This document shows, piece after piece, positions 22,832 to 33,900 of a DNA stretch of 64,000 bases; position 1 is the stretch's first letter; each line of letters opens with the position of its first letter. Made by a program: the position numbers and the translations under genes. The DNA comes from Massospora cicadina (taxonomy: Eukaryota; Entomophthoromycota; Entomophthoromycetes; Entomophthorales; Entomophthoraceae): NCBI GenBank assembly GCA_022478985.1, contig JAKSZP010002674.1, forward strand, positions 62,001 to 126,000. Reading direction: 5' to 3'. The notes beneath the pieces were generated by a model that saw only the letters and a program-made list of their open reading frames with translations, had not been told where the DNA came from and made no database searches.

Positions 22832-22836
22832 TATAG

Positions 22837-24540
22837 TAAATAATTTAGTGTCAGTGTTAGTAGGTGATATGGGGTGCCAGTTGGCCATGCCCAGCTAATC
22901 CCTTTCATATACAGCGTTATAGTGTACGCTCCTGGCCCTCAGGAAGGAGATACATTTACAACAAACACTGATTTATTGAGGCTAGCAACAAAGAGGAGAA
23001 ATAGTTAAAATATCTCATATAGAACTTATAAGTGATCCCATCTGGACCTGGGCATTTCCTATGTGGTGCACCACAACTGGCATACCAGTTTTTGTCCCAA
23101 AAAATAAAATCTATTAACTCCAGATAATGGGAAATAGTGCAGATATGTGCACTTTCAAAAATTCTTCAACTTTAGCTGGTTCAACTGGTTCAGATTAATA
23201 CAATTCATAATAATAGTTTTGAACTTCAATTGCCACTTTGGCTGGAGTTTCTGCGACAGAGTGGTCTAGCTGCCTCACCTGTGTGCAAGCCAAGCTCTGT
23301 CAGAGTGCAAAGAATTTTCAGAAAATTATGTGGAGCATTTGTTGCCCTCTATTATATTTTTGCTTTATACTGAACACAAACGCAATGTTTGTGTTGCCTT
23401 ACCAGTGCTATAAGGCGAGTGGACACTTCTTCCCACTTGCAACCCCAAGCCAGGCCGTAGCCTGCAGCAGGGACACTACTCTCCAGGTGGTCTACTTCTG
23501 CAAGCATGCGCATAATGACCACCAAGGCAGCCCAAGAGCAATGGGATGAGAGGTGGCATGCCTGGTGGATAGTGTTTGCTTTGAAGGTTGATAGGATATA
23601 GGGTCTGTATAGATGGTGTAGCGAGACTCTGTGCTGAAGTTTTGGTGTCCACTCATGAGGAAAACCTGGGTGACGTGATCTTAGTTGGATGAAGTTTGCA
23701 CCACTCTAGCACCTGTGCCACTGGGTGTGACAAAGAGAAGGAAACAGACACCATCCTGTGGTAAGAGAAATAGATTTTTGTCACAAAGTGTGCAAGCTGG
23801 GACATAAATTTCAATGGGGCAAGAATAAGGTCAATGCAGGACATAGAAAACAGCTGACCATTGTTCATATTGGAAAAGAACATGTTCTGGATCAGTGGTG
23901 CATGTCTGAGGAGGGTATCAACAAGCCCCAAAGTGGCATCTAGAATGTAGTGTTTGACATACCCCTGCGGGGGTAGGCGTAGAAGGCCAGTGGTTGATGT
24001 CCCTGTTGCCCTGCAGTTCATGTCGCCCATCACAAATGAATCAGGTGAAGTGGGAGTGAAGGTATTGCTGAGAGGAATTCCTTGAAAGCCTGCACACAGG
24101 TTGAGGTTTAAATATTAACGATAGCATGTACTTCGTCCTCCCACAAAAAGGACAATACAAACACATGTCCATCGAGGTATGAATCTTTAAAAAAAAAGAA
24201 AACTACAGATTGCGTGTATAAGCACTCTACAGTGCAGTGACTAAAAGGAAAGGGAGGGGAGGAGCATGGCTGCCCATGTGTCCTTGTCACCTTGTGAACA
24301 GCGGGTTTCCTGATTGGCCAGGATGTCAACTTGGAAATTATTTTTTAAAAGCTCAGTTTTCTAGTGCAGGATGGCAAGGCCTTGAGTCCAGCGATGTTCA
24401 ACCCTATTGAAAAGGTTCCCCACATCGCACCTTAGGTTCTATGAGATGAGATCCCTTACCCATCCTTCAGCACTTTTCCAGTATGTGCCATGGCTGCACA
24501 TGTGCAGGAAGCAATAAATTCAGTTGAGTCATAGTTGTCC
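22837..24540 (-). pseudogene. LINE1 ORF2, endonuclease and RT N-terminal region
   Basis: Minus-strand piece 23653-24033 starts MMGDMNCRATG, corresponding to GDMN of APE-type endonucleases (catalytic Asp and Asn), and contains SCIDLILAPLKF (HIDLIL in LINE2). Piece 24108-24329 holds the segment before it, including AIVNI and WPIRKPAVHKV. The left edge aligns with LINE2 near 28270, exactly where element A entered. Frameshifts separate the pieces. The endonuclease nicks target DNA to prime reverse transcription. Confidence 0.75.
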
Positions 24541-25104
24541 TTTAGGATCGTTTCACCGTTTTTGGTATGATTCTTGTTTTTAGAGATCTTAACTTCTGCT
24601 GAATTTTTGGGTTGCTGTGCTCCTGCTGTGCATCATTATAGGTCAACAATAATTCAGGAGGGAAATTAGTGGTAGATTTGGTTTTGTTTGAGACTTGGTA
24701 ATTTTGCTCAGCTAATCTGCTCCCTCATTGGGTCCTCAGGTTGGTTGGCCCAATTTGATTGGTGAGCAGGTTCTCAAACCGCTTCAGCGACGAATGACTC
24801 AATGTCATCCTGGGTCGGGAAGGCAGGATCACAGATGCAGCCATGGCCGCTGCCTTGGCTGCTGCTCTGCCTGACTGTTTGGACTTCTTACACTCATTCA
24901 GGAACACAGGTTTGATATTAATGTAACACCCCTTCACGCCCCACTGGAAGGTGGCGTTGGTGTCAATATCCAGTTCATAATGGGAGTCTGCACTGCCTAT
25001 TGCATCTTGTAGGATTTTGTTTTGTGTGATGCCCTCCTTGGTGGGGCATGTGTGGGCCTTAAGGCCAAAAGTGCGACAAAAGGTGCAGATAGGGGGTGCT
25101 GTTG
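24541..25104 (-). pseudogene. LINE1 ORF1, C-terminal part
   Basis: Open piece 24725-24937 on the minus strand (KKSKQSGRAAAKAAAMAASV, LTNQIGPTNLR) aligns with the Lys/Ala-rich tail of LINE2 ORF1 (KKAKQARRAAAKELAKVAFT). The segment ends at ggtgc (25100-25104), the TSD of the solo LTR that follows. The rest of ORF1 resumes at 31515. Confidence 0.75.
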
Positions 25105-26116
25105 GGATTTTTGCCCATATTCCTAGCCTGCTAGATTACCTGGTGTCACTAGGGGAAAATTCCCTAAAGCAAAGTGAATTGAATATCGGTTAGCCCAAAT
25201 TTTGGAGGAATTACATTTGGGGGAATTTTGGGATATTTTCCTGGTCATATCCTTGAAGAATGATCTGGATGAATATCTAATATCTCATCGGGTGGAGTAG
25301 CCAACGAGATAGAGGCATTTGATAGTGATTAACTATCAGGTGTAAAGATTGGGATTGGTCAGGTTTCATCACCAACTTATTGGGAATGAATGGTGAGTTG
25401 TGAGGCGAGTGATGCCACCTGCAACTAGCAAATTGATCAGTTGGTAAAGTGACCTGCCATAATGCGTAATAAGTCCCATTACCTAAGCAGGTCTTTAGTC
25501 AATAATGGTTGGATTGCTTGGATCGAGAGGAAAACGTTAGGGACACGTTTTCTGACTCTTTCCATTAGAGGTCTTGAGGATGCCTAATGACGGAATCCTA
25601 GCCAGGATGTGGAAGACCATCTCTGCTGAGACGATGAAGGGTGATTCAACAGCAACAGCTGCCATTTCATCAAAGAGGTGTCAACTGAGGGTTAGATGAC
25701 CAATTCTTCTACTATATAAATCCCTAGGATCACTTTAATAAAAAACACCATTACTACAAACATTATTAGTTTTATTTTAGATTTGGGTATAGTTAGACTA
25801 TCAGAATCCAGTGTGAAGTTCCATCATAAGGATACTATTGCAAAAGGCAATAATTGGAAGACTCTCATGGAGAAGAGTAGAGATCCAAGCAGGGATCTAG
25901 AGACAAAGGGAACCACAAATCAGGGATAGCTGCCGACTGTGTGTTGGGCCAAAGGAGACTGTCATCAGAGGATCTTGATGAAGATTTAGTGGACAGTAAC
26001 AGAGGGAACAAATCCCTACAAATACAACTTATTAAGTATTATTTAGAAGTACTGTCCAAAAAATTGGGCCTGATAATAGTTCTAACTCAACTATGTATAA
26101 TAGTCTCCATAATATA

Positions 26117-27019
26117 AAATTTTACTTATTGCGAGGAAGGCCAACCAGGGGATGGACACTTCTGAATGTCGACCTGAAAGAAATGAAACTTAGTAACAGG
26201 GAAGGCACCCCAGAGAAGCGATGCTATCTCTTGTTGCCAGCGGGAACGCCACTATGGGGAGGGGGAGGGAACGTGTGAAGGGGCCGTAGCCACAATTAAA
26301 CATGTGTGGAGGAAAGGGTCTGATTTGATGAACCAAACTGGGAACCAGGAGGAGACCAGCTGTCAGCGATGCGGTGGGAGGTACCCAAACATCCACGCCT
26401 GAAAGTGGTCCACCAAATGGGACCAGAATCTGTGGACAGCTTCTGGGAGGGTGGTGGTGGAGCCTGCAATGGCATCCAAGACAATCGTGTGAATAGTCCA
26501 CATGGCAATTGCGACCACCAGAGCATGAGGGATAGCGGAAGGGATGATACCAGGGATATAGCAAACATATCTCTTGACAGACTGAAGGGATGTGTTTGAT
26601 CTTGGTCAGGCAGACATTGAACTTCGTGCCATATCACTTTAAAGGTAGGGCACTTCTCCAGGCGGTGGAACAGCGTTCCATACTGGCCAAATTGACGCAG
26701 GATGAGTGTAAAGCGTTAGAGCGCTCAGCCGTATGGTACACCCACCTCAAGCAGCACCACACATGTGAACGGATTTGAGGCTGCAACAGAGGGTGGTGTG
26801 CGTATTTCCAAATAGTCTTCTGGGTCTCAATGGAATAAGGGATGTCCATCATGTCCAGGTAGTCCACCTTGGATAGGACATGGGCCATGTGGGGATCAAG
26901 CCATCTTGAATGGGTAGCCCCTGTACCTCCTGTGTGAAATTAGGAGAGGGGCGGCCTCTCTGTGCTGTGTGTCCACTAATACGAATTCTCCACTCAGCGC
27001 TCTTCATGGAGAGGAGGAT
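26117..27019 (-). pseudogene. LINE2 ORF2 C-terminus and 3' end
   Basis: Minus-strand pieces 26634-26888 (LSKVDYLDMMDIPYSIETQK) and 26190-26637 show Cys/His/Trp-rich coding-like sequence that aligns with LINE1 14280-14900 (TMARVDYLNMLGIPYTLETQ). The conservation supports a protein-coding C-terminal region after RT. The 3' end carries aataag-type signal sequence close to the insertion point and no poly-A tail. Confidence 0.65.
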
Positions 27020-28440
27020 TCAATTGTAGTAATTTTTAGTACCGTGGGGACCTGTGGCCAATGGGTGGGAAGCTAGATATTTTATAAAGGAGTGAGGGTT
27101 CAATGGATTGTTAAGGCCCAGGGCGTGGGAGAAGTTAGAGCAGGCCGCGCGGGACCAGTGTTGGGATGGGAGCATAGGGGCGGTGACAGCTGCAATCCAG
27201 GTGCCCAGGATCTTGGCAGCATGGGCTTTAAAGTTGAGCAGGCCCATGACACCATGATGACGAGGGCCAAACATGACCTCAAGCCGCACTGGAGGTGGGC
27301 GGCCTGACCAAAGCCACCCTTGCAGAAGGGCATACATAGATATGAAAAACCTGGGGAGAAGGCGATGGCATGGGCTCCAAACCAGACTTTGGAGAGGAGC
27401 ATAGAGTTGGCTAAAACTACCTTTCCAGTAAGGGAAGTAGGGTGGGCTCTGAGGGAGGCAATGCGCTTCATCACATTGACTAGAATACGACTTTCCATTA
27501 CTGCTGAGGCATACCCGCCTGCCTCCACCCACACGCCCAGATGGCGGACAGGCCCTATGGTAGGGCGTGGTATGAAGGGGAGCACAAGTGGGGCGTTTTG
27601 GGGTGAGCAGGGAAGGCGAGCACATGTGCGAGCAGATGGGCTGGGCTGGGCACTGGTCGCTGGGGCCCAGCGGGTTTGATACCGACCAAGGAGGATGATT
27701 TTGGTTTTGGAAGCGTTCAGTGCAGCATTACTTACCCGGGAATATTCCTGGATGTGAGCTTCAAGCGCGCGTGCGTCTTTATTATTGGACACCCTGACCA
27801 CACAGTCATCTGCAAACGCCATCATTTTGACTGGGGCTTGGCCTGGTACATGGACCCCAGTGAGGTGGGCATTTATGTTTCGAAGTAGTGGGTCAAGGCT
27901 GAAGTTGTATAAGAGTGGGCTAAGGGGGTCCCCTTGGCATAAGCCCCTTTGAGGGCGGACTACTTCCATTATGAAGCCAGGGCCACGCACTGCCATTGTT
28001 GCAGATTCTGTGAGCAGCATTACCCAGTTGATGATACGAGGGGGCAAGAGGAATTGATGGAGGCAGGCCCTGAGGTATTCCCAGTTTACTCTATCATAAG
28101 CCTTCTGTTGGTCTAAAAATACAAGTGCCCCAGAGGGTGTGGACTGGCATGCGTTAGCCACAGAGTGCACGTTGTCCCAAATCGACCTTCTGGGTATGAA
28201 ACCAAACTGTTCTGGGGAGATGGTGGCAGATGCTACAATCCCTAAACGGTTAGCCATGATTTTAGTTAAAATTTTTATATTTGTGTTAGTTAAAGAAATG
28301 GAGCGCCAGTTGGCTAGGTTTAGCTTATCCCCTTTCTTGAAGAGTGTGACGGTGAAGGTCACTTGCCCTCCTGGTAGAAGGCGCATATCCAGAAGGCTCT
28401 GGTTAGATAGGCAAGCAGAAGTGGGGATATATATTTGAAG
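27020..28440 (-). pseudogene. LINE2 ORF2 reverse transcriptase
   Basis: The 428-codon open frame 27100-28386 contains, in order, FKKGDKLNLANWRSISLTN (RT1), ISPEQFGFIPRRSI, FLDQQKAYDRVNWEYL (motif A with catalytic Asp), GLCQGDPLSPLLYNFSLDPL (motif B), MAFADDCVVRVSNN (motif C, catalytic Asp pair intact) and SKTKIILLG (motif D). Past the palm come HLGVWVEAGGYA and a thumb-like region. Near the C-terminus the frame shifts, and the overlapping frame 27020-27625 carries RPPPVRLEVMFGPRHHG and GLLNFKAHAAKILG. All RT motifs are intact, which makes this the most complete catalytic domain in the window. Confidence 0.88.
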
Positions 28441-29870
28441 TACTTTTTATAGAATTCATATGGAATGCCATCTGGGCCTGGGCATTTCTGATTTTGGTGC
28501 ACCGCGAATAGCTGACCAGAGTTCATTTGGAGTAATCAAATTCATTAATTCCGGGTATTGGGAAATGGTGCAGATGTGAGTGCTGTCAAGAAATTTCTCC
28601 ACTTCAGCTGGCTGAATTGGATCAGATCAGTATAACTCAGAGTAATACTTTTGTATTTCAATTGCCACTTCAGCCAGCATATCTGCGACGGAATCATACG
28701 ATCTCCACACCTGTGTGCAGGCCACGCTCTGGTGCAGTGCAAAGAATTTTTAAAAAAATATGAGGTGCACATGTCGCCCTCTGTAATGTGTTTGGCCCCG
28801 TACTGAACACAAACCCAATGTTTGTGTTGACTTTCAAGCGCGTTGAGGTGGGCGGCTGCTTCTGCCCACTTCCAGACCCAAGCAGGGCTGTAGCCTGTGG
28901 CTGGGATGTTGGATTCCAGGTGTGCGAACTCTGCCAGAGCGCTCAAGATGATGGCCAATATAGCTTGTGAGTGTCAGGAGGAGAGGTGGCGAGTGTGGCG
29001 GATTGTATCCTCTTTGAAGGCTGACCATGTGGAAATTAGGTCCGCGCAAAACAGTGTAATAAACTCTTTTTCTGAAGTTGCTGATTCCACCCAAGTGGAA
29101 AATCCTGCTGACACAAGTTCAGGTGGGCGGAGTTTGCACCAATGCGGGGCCTTAGCCACTGTGACAGGTAAGTGGTAGGTTATAGAGACCAGCTGGTGGT
29201 CGGAGAATTCGATTTTTGTTATTTGGAAGTGGGAAATGTGAGATCAAAATTTCGCCAGCGTGAGGATAAGGTCGATGTGGGTCATGGACCTTAATTGGCC
29301 ATTGTGGACGTGGGGGCGCGTCATGTTTTTGAGCAGCGGGGCTTGCCATGGCAGCATGTCTAGTAACCCAAGGGTGGCCTTTAGAACGTGAAGTTCTACG
29401 TGACCCTGGGGGGCATGGGATGAGGAAGGCCAACGGTCTGTGGGTGAGTCTAGCCAACAGTTCATGTCACCAACTACAAAAGGGTCAGGGGTAACAGGAG
29501 AGATTTGACCAATGAGAAAAATTCCTGATGCTCTCATGCACATTTTGGGACATAAATGTTGACAATAGCATGCGCCACTTTGGCCCATGAGAATGTAACA
29601 ACGAGGACTCAGCCAACGAGGAAGGATTCAGACGATAAAATTTTAAAAAAATTGATTTTCTGAACTAGCACTCCACAGTGCTCCAACCAGAAGGATAGGG
29701 AAGGGAGGAGCATGGTTTTCCAAGCGTCCTCGGAACCTCATGGACAGTGGGACTCCTGGATGGCCAGGATGTCCACAGGTAAATTTTTTTGTAAAAAACT
29801 CAGTTTCCTAGCCTGGGATGGCGAGGCCTTGAGTCCGGCGATATTCAACATCCCTAAAGTGAAGGCTTCC
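28441..29870 (-). pseudogene. LINE2 ORF2 APE-type endonuclease domain
   Basis: In several frames the minus strand gives the N-terminal block LNIAGLKASPSQARKLSFLQ, VDILAIQESHC (metal-binding Glu), then VVGDMNCWLDSPTDRW and MTHIDLILTLAKF at 29244-29588. A helical linker with ATALLGSGSGQKQPPTS and NTNIGFVFSTGPN follows. These are the landmarks of LINE endonucleases. Frame changes at about 29240, 28950 and 28540 break it. It precedes RT with no intervening stop-start, so it belongs to the same ORF2. Confidence 0.78.
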
Positions 29871-31291
29871 CCCATTGAACCTTAGGTGTGAGGGGTGGGC
29901 ACCCAGGCCCACCAGCCTCCTCTAGATCCCCGCGGGCCTTCACAGCAGCACGGGTGTTTGCAGCAACGCTATTGGTAGTTTTGTTAATTTTAGCAGAGAG
30001 GTTCACGTTGGCTTTTGCCTTCACTTTTTGTTTCCCCGGCGTTGAACATATTTTTTGTGGTGCAGATGAGTTTGGTGCATTAACGTTTGGGTCAAAAAAA
30101 ATTTTCAGGTAGGTTGGAAGCCAAGTCAGTTTCAATTGGGGCTTGGTTGCAAAGGTCAGGTGAGATTAAGTCTCCCATCGGATCCTCAGATTGGGTGGCC
30201 CATTTGGCATGGGCTTCCCAATCTGATTGGTTGAGGGATTACCCAAGTTACTTTCACTTCGAAGGTTTTGATGTCCTCCTGGCGTTGGGAATGTGGGATA
30301 GTGAAGGCAACTTTGGCCAGTTCCTTGGCTGCGGCCCTGCGGGCCTGTTTGGCCTTCTTTTGCTCTTGAGGGGAGATAGGCTTTACTAGTAGGTAGTAGC
30401 CTTGTGCTCCCCATGGGAAAGCTTCTTTGGTGCTGGTGGTTGGTTCGTAGTGTGCCTCTCCACTGGCCATGGCCACTGAGGGGTGCTCTTGGAATGTGAT
30501 GTCCTCCTTGGTGGGGCATGCATGTGCCTTGTGGCTGAACGCATCACAGTGGGTGCAGATGGGGGGTGCGCTGTCTACGGTTACCCAGAAAGGGTGGGTG
30601 GTATGCCCTTCAATATTAATATAAGTGGAGTGCGGGATCTGGGTTAGGTCCTTCATGATCTCCTCGGTTGGAGTCAGAACTGCAATGGCTTTGCCAGTGC
30701 ACAGGTGCTGCATCAGCATAAAGCATTGCATCTTGAAGGATTGTATTTTGCCATATATGGTGAGACCATCTTTCGGGTGCTGCTCCAGAATGGCACAGTT
30801 GATTGTAGTGGGCAAAAAATCAAATGTGAGAAAAATTTGGTTGGATTTTGTCTATCTGGTGCGCTTGGTTTTGATGACCTGTTGCCCTTTGGAGAGGTCA
30901 ATCACTAAAGCACTGCAGCAGCTTCGTCTGCTGCCTCCTTGTTTTCAAAACTGAGGTCCAACCAACTGCATGACATGGAGTGAGGTGCGACGTACACCGC
31001 GGTCATAAAAAAAGTGTGCACATCCCCACAAAATTTTTCCCATAAAGCTGTTTGTTGGATATCCAGAAACACCTGGACTCCATATTCCACCGATGAGAGT
31101 GGTTGAGAGTGCGGCGTGTTAATGTACTGGTTACCTCGCGCCTGCCAAGTGAGGATTTCTGGGGAAATAGTGACTGCCAGTTTTTTATTTTTTTCTATTC
31201 TGCCAGTTTCTCCGGGGCATTTCTGAACGTTGGAGGTCGCGGGCCTAACACCTGTGCCTCTTACCTTACTTGCCCAACTGCTCCCTAACAT
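29854..31291 (-). pseudogene. LINE2 ORF1 (nucleic-acid-binding protein with CCHC knuckle)
   Basis: The start is set at the ATG ending at 31291 (MLGSSWASKVRGTG). The 128-codon first piece includes LDIQQTALWEKFCGDVHTFF and SCSWLDLSFENKEAADEAAA. A frameshift leads to 30186-30815 with IEGHTTHPFWVTVD and the exact zinc knuckle CTHCDAFSHKAHAC (CX2CX4HX4C), then a Lys/Arg/Ala-rich basic segment (EQKKAKQARRAAAKELAK). A further piece at 29854-30135 (VKAKANVNLSAKINKTTN) forms the tail. ORF1 proteins coat LINE RNA. The knuckle is intact, but the gene needs two frame corrections. Confidence 0.78.
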
Positions 31292-31514
31292 GGGCGCAGA
31301 CTAATCTCCTCTGTAAGATTATCAAACTAGATTCAGACTCGAATTGAATAAGTTGCAAAAGTTATTGCAACGAGAGAGAAAAGTTTAGTCTTTATACTAT
31401 TATCAATAATATATTCTTTACAACGCAAGGTGCACGAGGAAACCAAACCTGTGCAATAAAAAGGTTACTGGGTTGACAACTGATAATCAACTCCTTAGTA
31501 AATTTTTACAGGTG

Positions 31515-32327
31515 CGCTATCCACTGTGATGCAGAACTGGCAGGATTCCTGTCCGTCAACAAACACAACTGCAGTGAGGGGATCTAGGTCAAATTTTTAC
31601 TATGTCTGCAGATGGGGCGATCACAGCAATCGCTTTGCCCATGAAAAGGTCCAGCATAAGTGTAAAGCATTGCATTTCGAAGCAGTGAAGTTCCCATAGC
31701 TTTTAAGTCTATCTATGAGGTGGAGCTCCAGCACTGTTTGCTTTATCATTGTGGGGAGAAAGTAGAAGATTATAAAAATTTGGTTTGATTTTTCCACCAA
31801 GTGCACTTCTTCTCAGCCACCCGTTGACCATCTGGGAGGTCTACCACCACACGCAACTGTGCAGCTTTGTCCGCTGCTTGTTTAGTTTCAAACCCATGAT
31901 CCAACCAACTGCTGGTCATGGATTGCGGTGCAACATTAACTGCATTTGGTAAATAATTGTGCACATCTCCACAGAACTTTTCTTAAAGTGCTGTTTGTTT
32001 AATGTCCAGGAAAACTTGAACCCCATCCTCCACTGATGACAGGGGATGGGAATGCAGAGTTTTAATGAACTGGTTGCATTTCGATTGCCAGGCTAGAATC
32101 TCTGGAGAATTACTCATTACCATTTTTTTATTTTTATCTAGCCCACTGGTGTCGCTGGGGCATTTACAAACTTTGGACGGTGCAGAGCCCAGTTCTGTGC
32201 CTTTTATTTTGCTATCTCAACTGCTACCTGACATTGGGTGCACACTAATCTCCTATAAGAGATATTAAGCTTACCTATTCTTGAATCAAATTTGTTGCAG
32301 TGATTGCAACAGAAGAGAGTAAAGTTT
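31515..32327 (-). pseudogene. LINE1 5' UTR and ORF1 N-terminal part
   Basis: Pieces 31770-31964 (SSWLDHGFETKQAADKAAQ) and 31621-31806 align with LINE2 ORF1 (CSWLDLSFENKEAADEAAA) and its 5' UTR. The left edge begins gctatccactgtgatgc, matching LINE2 gctgtctacggttaccc next to the zinc-knuckle codons. The 5' end at 32327 agrees with the LINE2 5' end, so this is the true 5' terminus. It is the missing head of LINE1, not a separate copy. Confidence 0.82.
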
Positions 32328-32777
32328 ATTGTATAAAGTTGCTATGTAAGGAGCAATTGGACATCATAAAATTAAGTACCCCTTCCCTGCTTGAGTCGTG
32401 GGGTTCAGGAGATAATGGTTTCACACATGGCCTCCCTCAGAACCTGGGAAGAGGTTAAGAAAGCATTCACTGAGGAAATCGACTCCCTAAAAAGTTTAAG
32501 AATGCAAAAATAAGCTTATATGCGCCTTAAACTGCAACAGAGAGAATCAATCGCCTCTTTTGTTGAACGCTTTTGTTATAAATTTTCAACCTTTACTTCT
32601 TGCAAATATACTACCCCTAGACGATGCTATTGCATCTATCTTGGCTTGCTTTGCGTCCCATCCCTCCTTGGCGATGCATTTAACTTCTGTAAAGCGTTTT
32701 TTTTCAAAATTGTAAGAGATATCAAGGAGGCATTGCTAACAGCGGCAGATATCCAAGAACTTGACATTACAAAATGA
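32328..32777 (+). pseudogene. gag continuation of element B
   Basis: The plus-strand frame reads MASLRTWEEVKKAFTEEIDS, a stop, then MRLKLQQRESIASFVERFCY and ends at 32777 (LTAADIQELDITK). Trp-Glu-Glu followed by a Lys-rich helix, then RESIxxFVERF, is the Ty3/Gypsy Gag (retrotrans_gag) signature. It directly continues the gag piece left of LINE1 (13633-13860). Part of the middle is in shifted frames. Confidence 0.7.
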
Positions 32778-33609
32778 TCTCTGAAGAAAATCATTTACTT
32801 CCGCCCACTCAAGCCTCTTCTACGACTGTTCTTTCTGAAAACCTGCTCTTGCGGAGTTGCCGTCACAAAATGCTTCTTCTTCAGATAAAGATAGCTAGGT
32901 GATAATGGCCATAACGGGGCATCTTTCCCTCCGTCTTCAGCTAATAAAAGCCATTTTGGTGAAAGCAGTCGTCCCTTTGCTTGCCTATCTTTTTCTCCTG
33001 AGTGGGCTTCCCAAGTGATTCCCCTAACATCCATCAAATACGGTACTTCTATCTCCTTCATCTGCTCCTATGGCCATCTCTTGTCCAAAACTGGTAGCTT
33101 GGGGGCATCCAAACCTAATACTTCATAGGCTAAATATAGCGCTACACCACCTATAGCATCTTTTCAAAAATTAGTATGGTAGATGAGTGGCCCCAGGGTC
33201 TTATCTGCAACAAAAGAGGCCTGAACTACCATCACAATCGATGAAATCTTTGTTGTGCATCAATAATTCTTCTTATGACTAATCTGAAGGGGTGGCTAAG
33301 ATATGGGACATTGTGCTTTAGGAGCCCCAGGTGAAGTGGAGGTACCTGACCAATTGAAACTGGAGAGATTAGGATGCTAGGATCCCCCATCAAACTTATC
33401 TATAACAAGATTTGAAAGGCTTTGAGATTATTGAGACTGCCATTGACGCTGAACAGCTCATTGCCATGTTAATTTGATCCACCTGGTGTGTCCATACCAT
33501 GCATACTAGTAAATAAAAATACACTATAACTGCCAAACGACTTGTCTCTATCTCAATCCAAAAAATGTCTTTACTCTTTCCCCCAACTTGGGTGGAACTT
33601 AAACTAAAG
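32778..33609 (+). other. Linker and probable nucleocapsid region of B, no motif left
   Basis: By order this lies between Gag and protease. A Ser/Lys-rich composition and polypyrimidine runs are present, but no zinc knuckle could be read in any plus-strand frame. Confidence 0.3.
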
Positions 33610-33900
33610 TGGAGCTCATCATTAATAGAGTGTAAGTTAGGGCTATCCTTGACATTGGGTCCCCTGTGAACGTTGCATCTTCTAAACTTATAAACCCTAA
33701 GCTGTCCCCTGACCTTGACTATACACAAGAGCTTGTAAATGCAGAGCTAAATAAAACTCACACCATTGGAGCCATATGTCCTCTGCCCAGTTGTTTTAAG
33801 AAGCTCATTTTGTCACTCCCAGCAGTGACCTTGGCCAACAATACCTATAATCTACTCATTGGTGCCAGTTATTGCTCAAATTTGAAGTGGTTAATAACAT
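33610..33900 (+). pseudogene. Aspartic protease relic of element B
   Basis: The plus-strand frame reads VRAILDIGSPVNVASSKLIN (about 33640-33700), where the catalytic Asp-x-Gly is DIG followed by Ser. A long open run leads to TYNLLIGASYCSNLKWLI, corresponding to the conserved second half (ILLG) of retropepsins. The frame is open 33666-33902. Length fits a protease domain. It processes Gag-Pol when active. The Thr/Ser usually following the Asp is Ile, so it may be inactive. Confidence 0.7.

Larger units (their letters stand above)
15994..22836 (-). mobile_element. Ty3/Gypsy retrotransposon A, nested in LINE1 with perfect TSD
   Basis: The element body is 15999-22831 on the minus strand, flanked by identical 5-bp duplications tatag (15994-15998 and 22832-22836). 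The LTRs are 15999-17118 and 21716-22831, beginning TG and ending CA. A primer-binding site lies next to the right LTR and a polypurine tract next to the left LTR, which fixes the orientation. Integrase is recognisable (19150-20260), but the zone for gag, protease and RT is only about 1.4 kb, so most of it has been lost. An antisense open frame fills about 1.1 kb between integrase and the 3' LTR. Confidence 0.9.
26117..31386 (-). mobile_element. LINE2: full-length L1/Tx1-like LINE, innermost layer
   Basis: A 5.27-kb minus-strand non-LTR element with ORF1 (CCHC knuckle) and ORF2 (APE endonuclease, RT). Flanks agtctccataatata (26102-26116) and agtctttatactatta (31387-31402) are an imperfect TSD; an intact A LTR has agtcatcataatattatta here. 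The GC content is clearly higher than in outer elements and the frames are longest (428 codons of RT), so it is the best preserved element. It still has several frameshifts. The QGDPLSP, FADD and GVWV pattern suggests the L1/Tx1 group; the exact clade needs a phylogeny. Confidence 0.9.
25100..31514 (+). mobile_element. Solo LTR of family A, split by LINE2
   Basis: The LTR starts tgttgggatttttgcc at 25105, runs to about 26116, resumes at about 31403 after LINE2 and ends tttttaca at 31509. Flanks are ggtgc at 25100-25104 and 31510-31514, a perfect 5-bp TSD within LINE1 ORF1. LTR length without LINE2 is about 1.12 kb, the same as the LTRs of element A. No internal region is present, so the element left this LTR by LTR-LTR recombination. 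Orientation is opposite to element A. Confidence 0.88.
13861..32327 (-). mobile_element. LINE1: full-length L1/Tx1-like LINE, split by two LTR insertions
   Basis: Three segments of one minus-strand LINE: 3' part 13861-15998, middle 22837-25104 and 5' part 31515-32327, total about 5.2 kb. The breaks coincide exactly with LTR ends and 5-bp TSDs (tatag; ggtgc). Each break is continuous in LINE2 (26117-31386), which serves as an uninterrupted reference. The 5' ends of LINE1 (32327) and LINE2 (31386) match (aaagttt preceded by gagag). Imperfect flanking repeats (tatgtatgaagat / attgtataaagtt) may be its TSD in the gag of B. Confidence 0.88.

Noticed and set aside
25105..26116. Truncated A LTR ending at 26116
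   Set aside because: The missing 107 bp are present at 31403-31509 on the other side of LINE2, so the LTR is complete but split.
27320..27679. Plus-strand frames within LINE2 (119, 76, 99 codons and others)
   Set aside because: Shadows of the minus-strand RT frame; GC-rich coding leaves long open antisense frames and no independent motif is present.
28171..28186. ttgtcccaaatcgacc as another SINE copy
   Set aside because: It lies in conserved LINE RT coding (also present in the LINE1 alignment) and nothing around it matches the SINE.
31515..32327. Third, 3'-truncated LINE copy next to LINE2
   Set aside because: Its left edge continues exactly from 25104 across the solo LTR and the ggtgc duplication, so it is the 5' part of LINE1.
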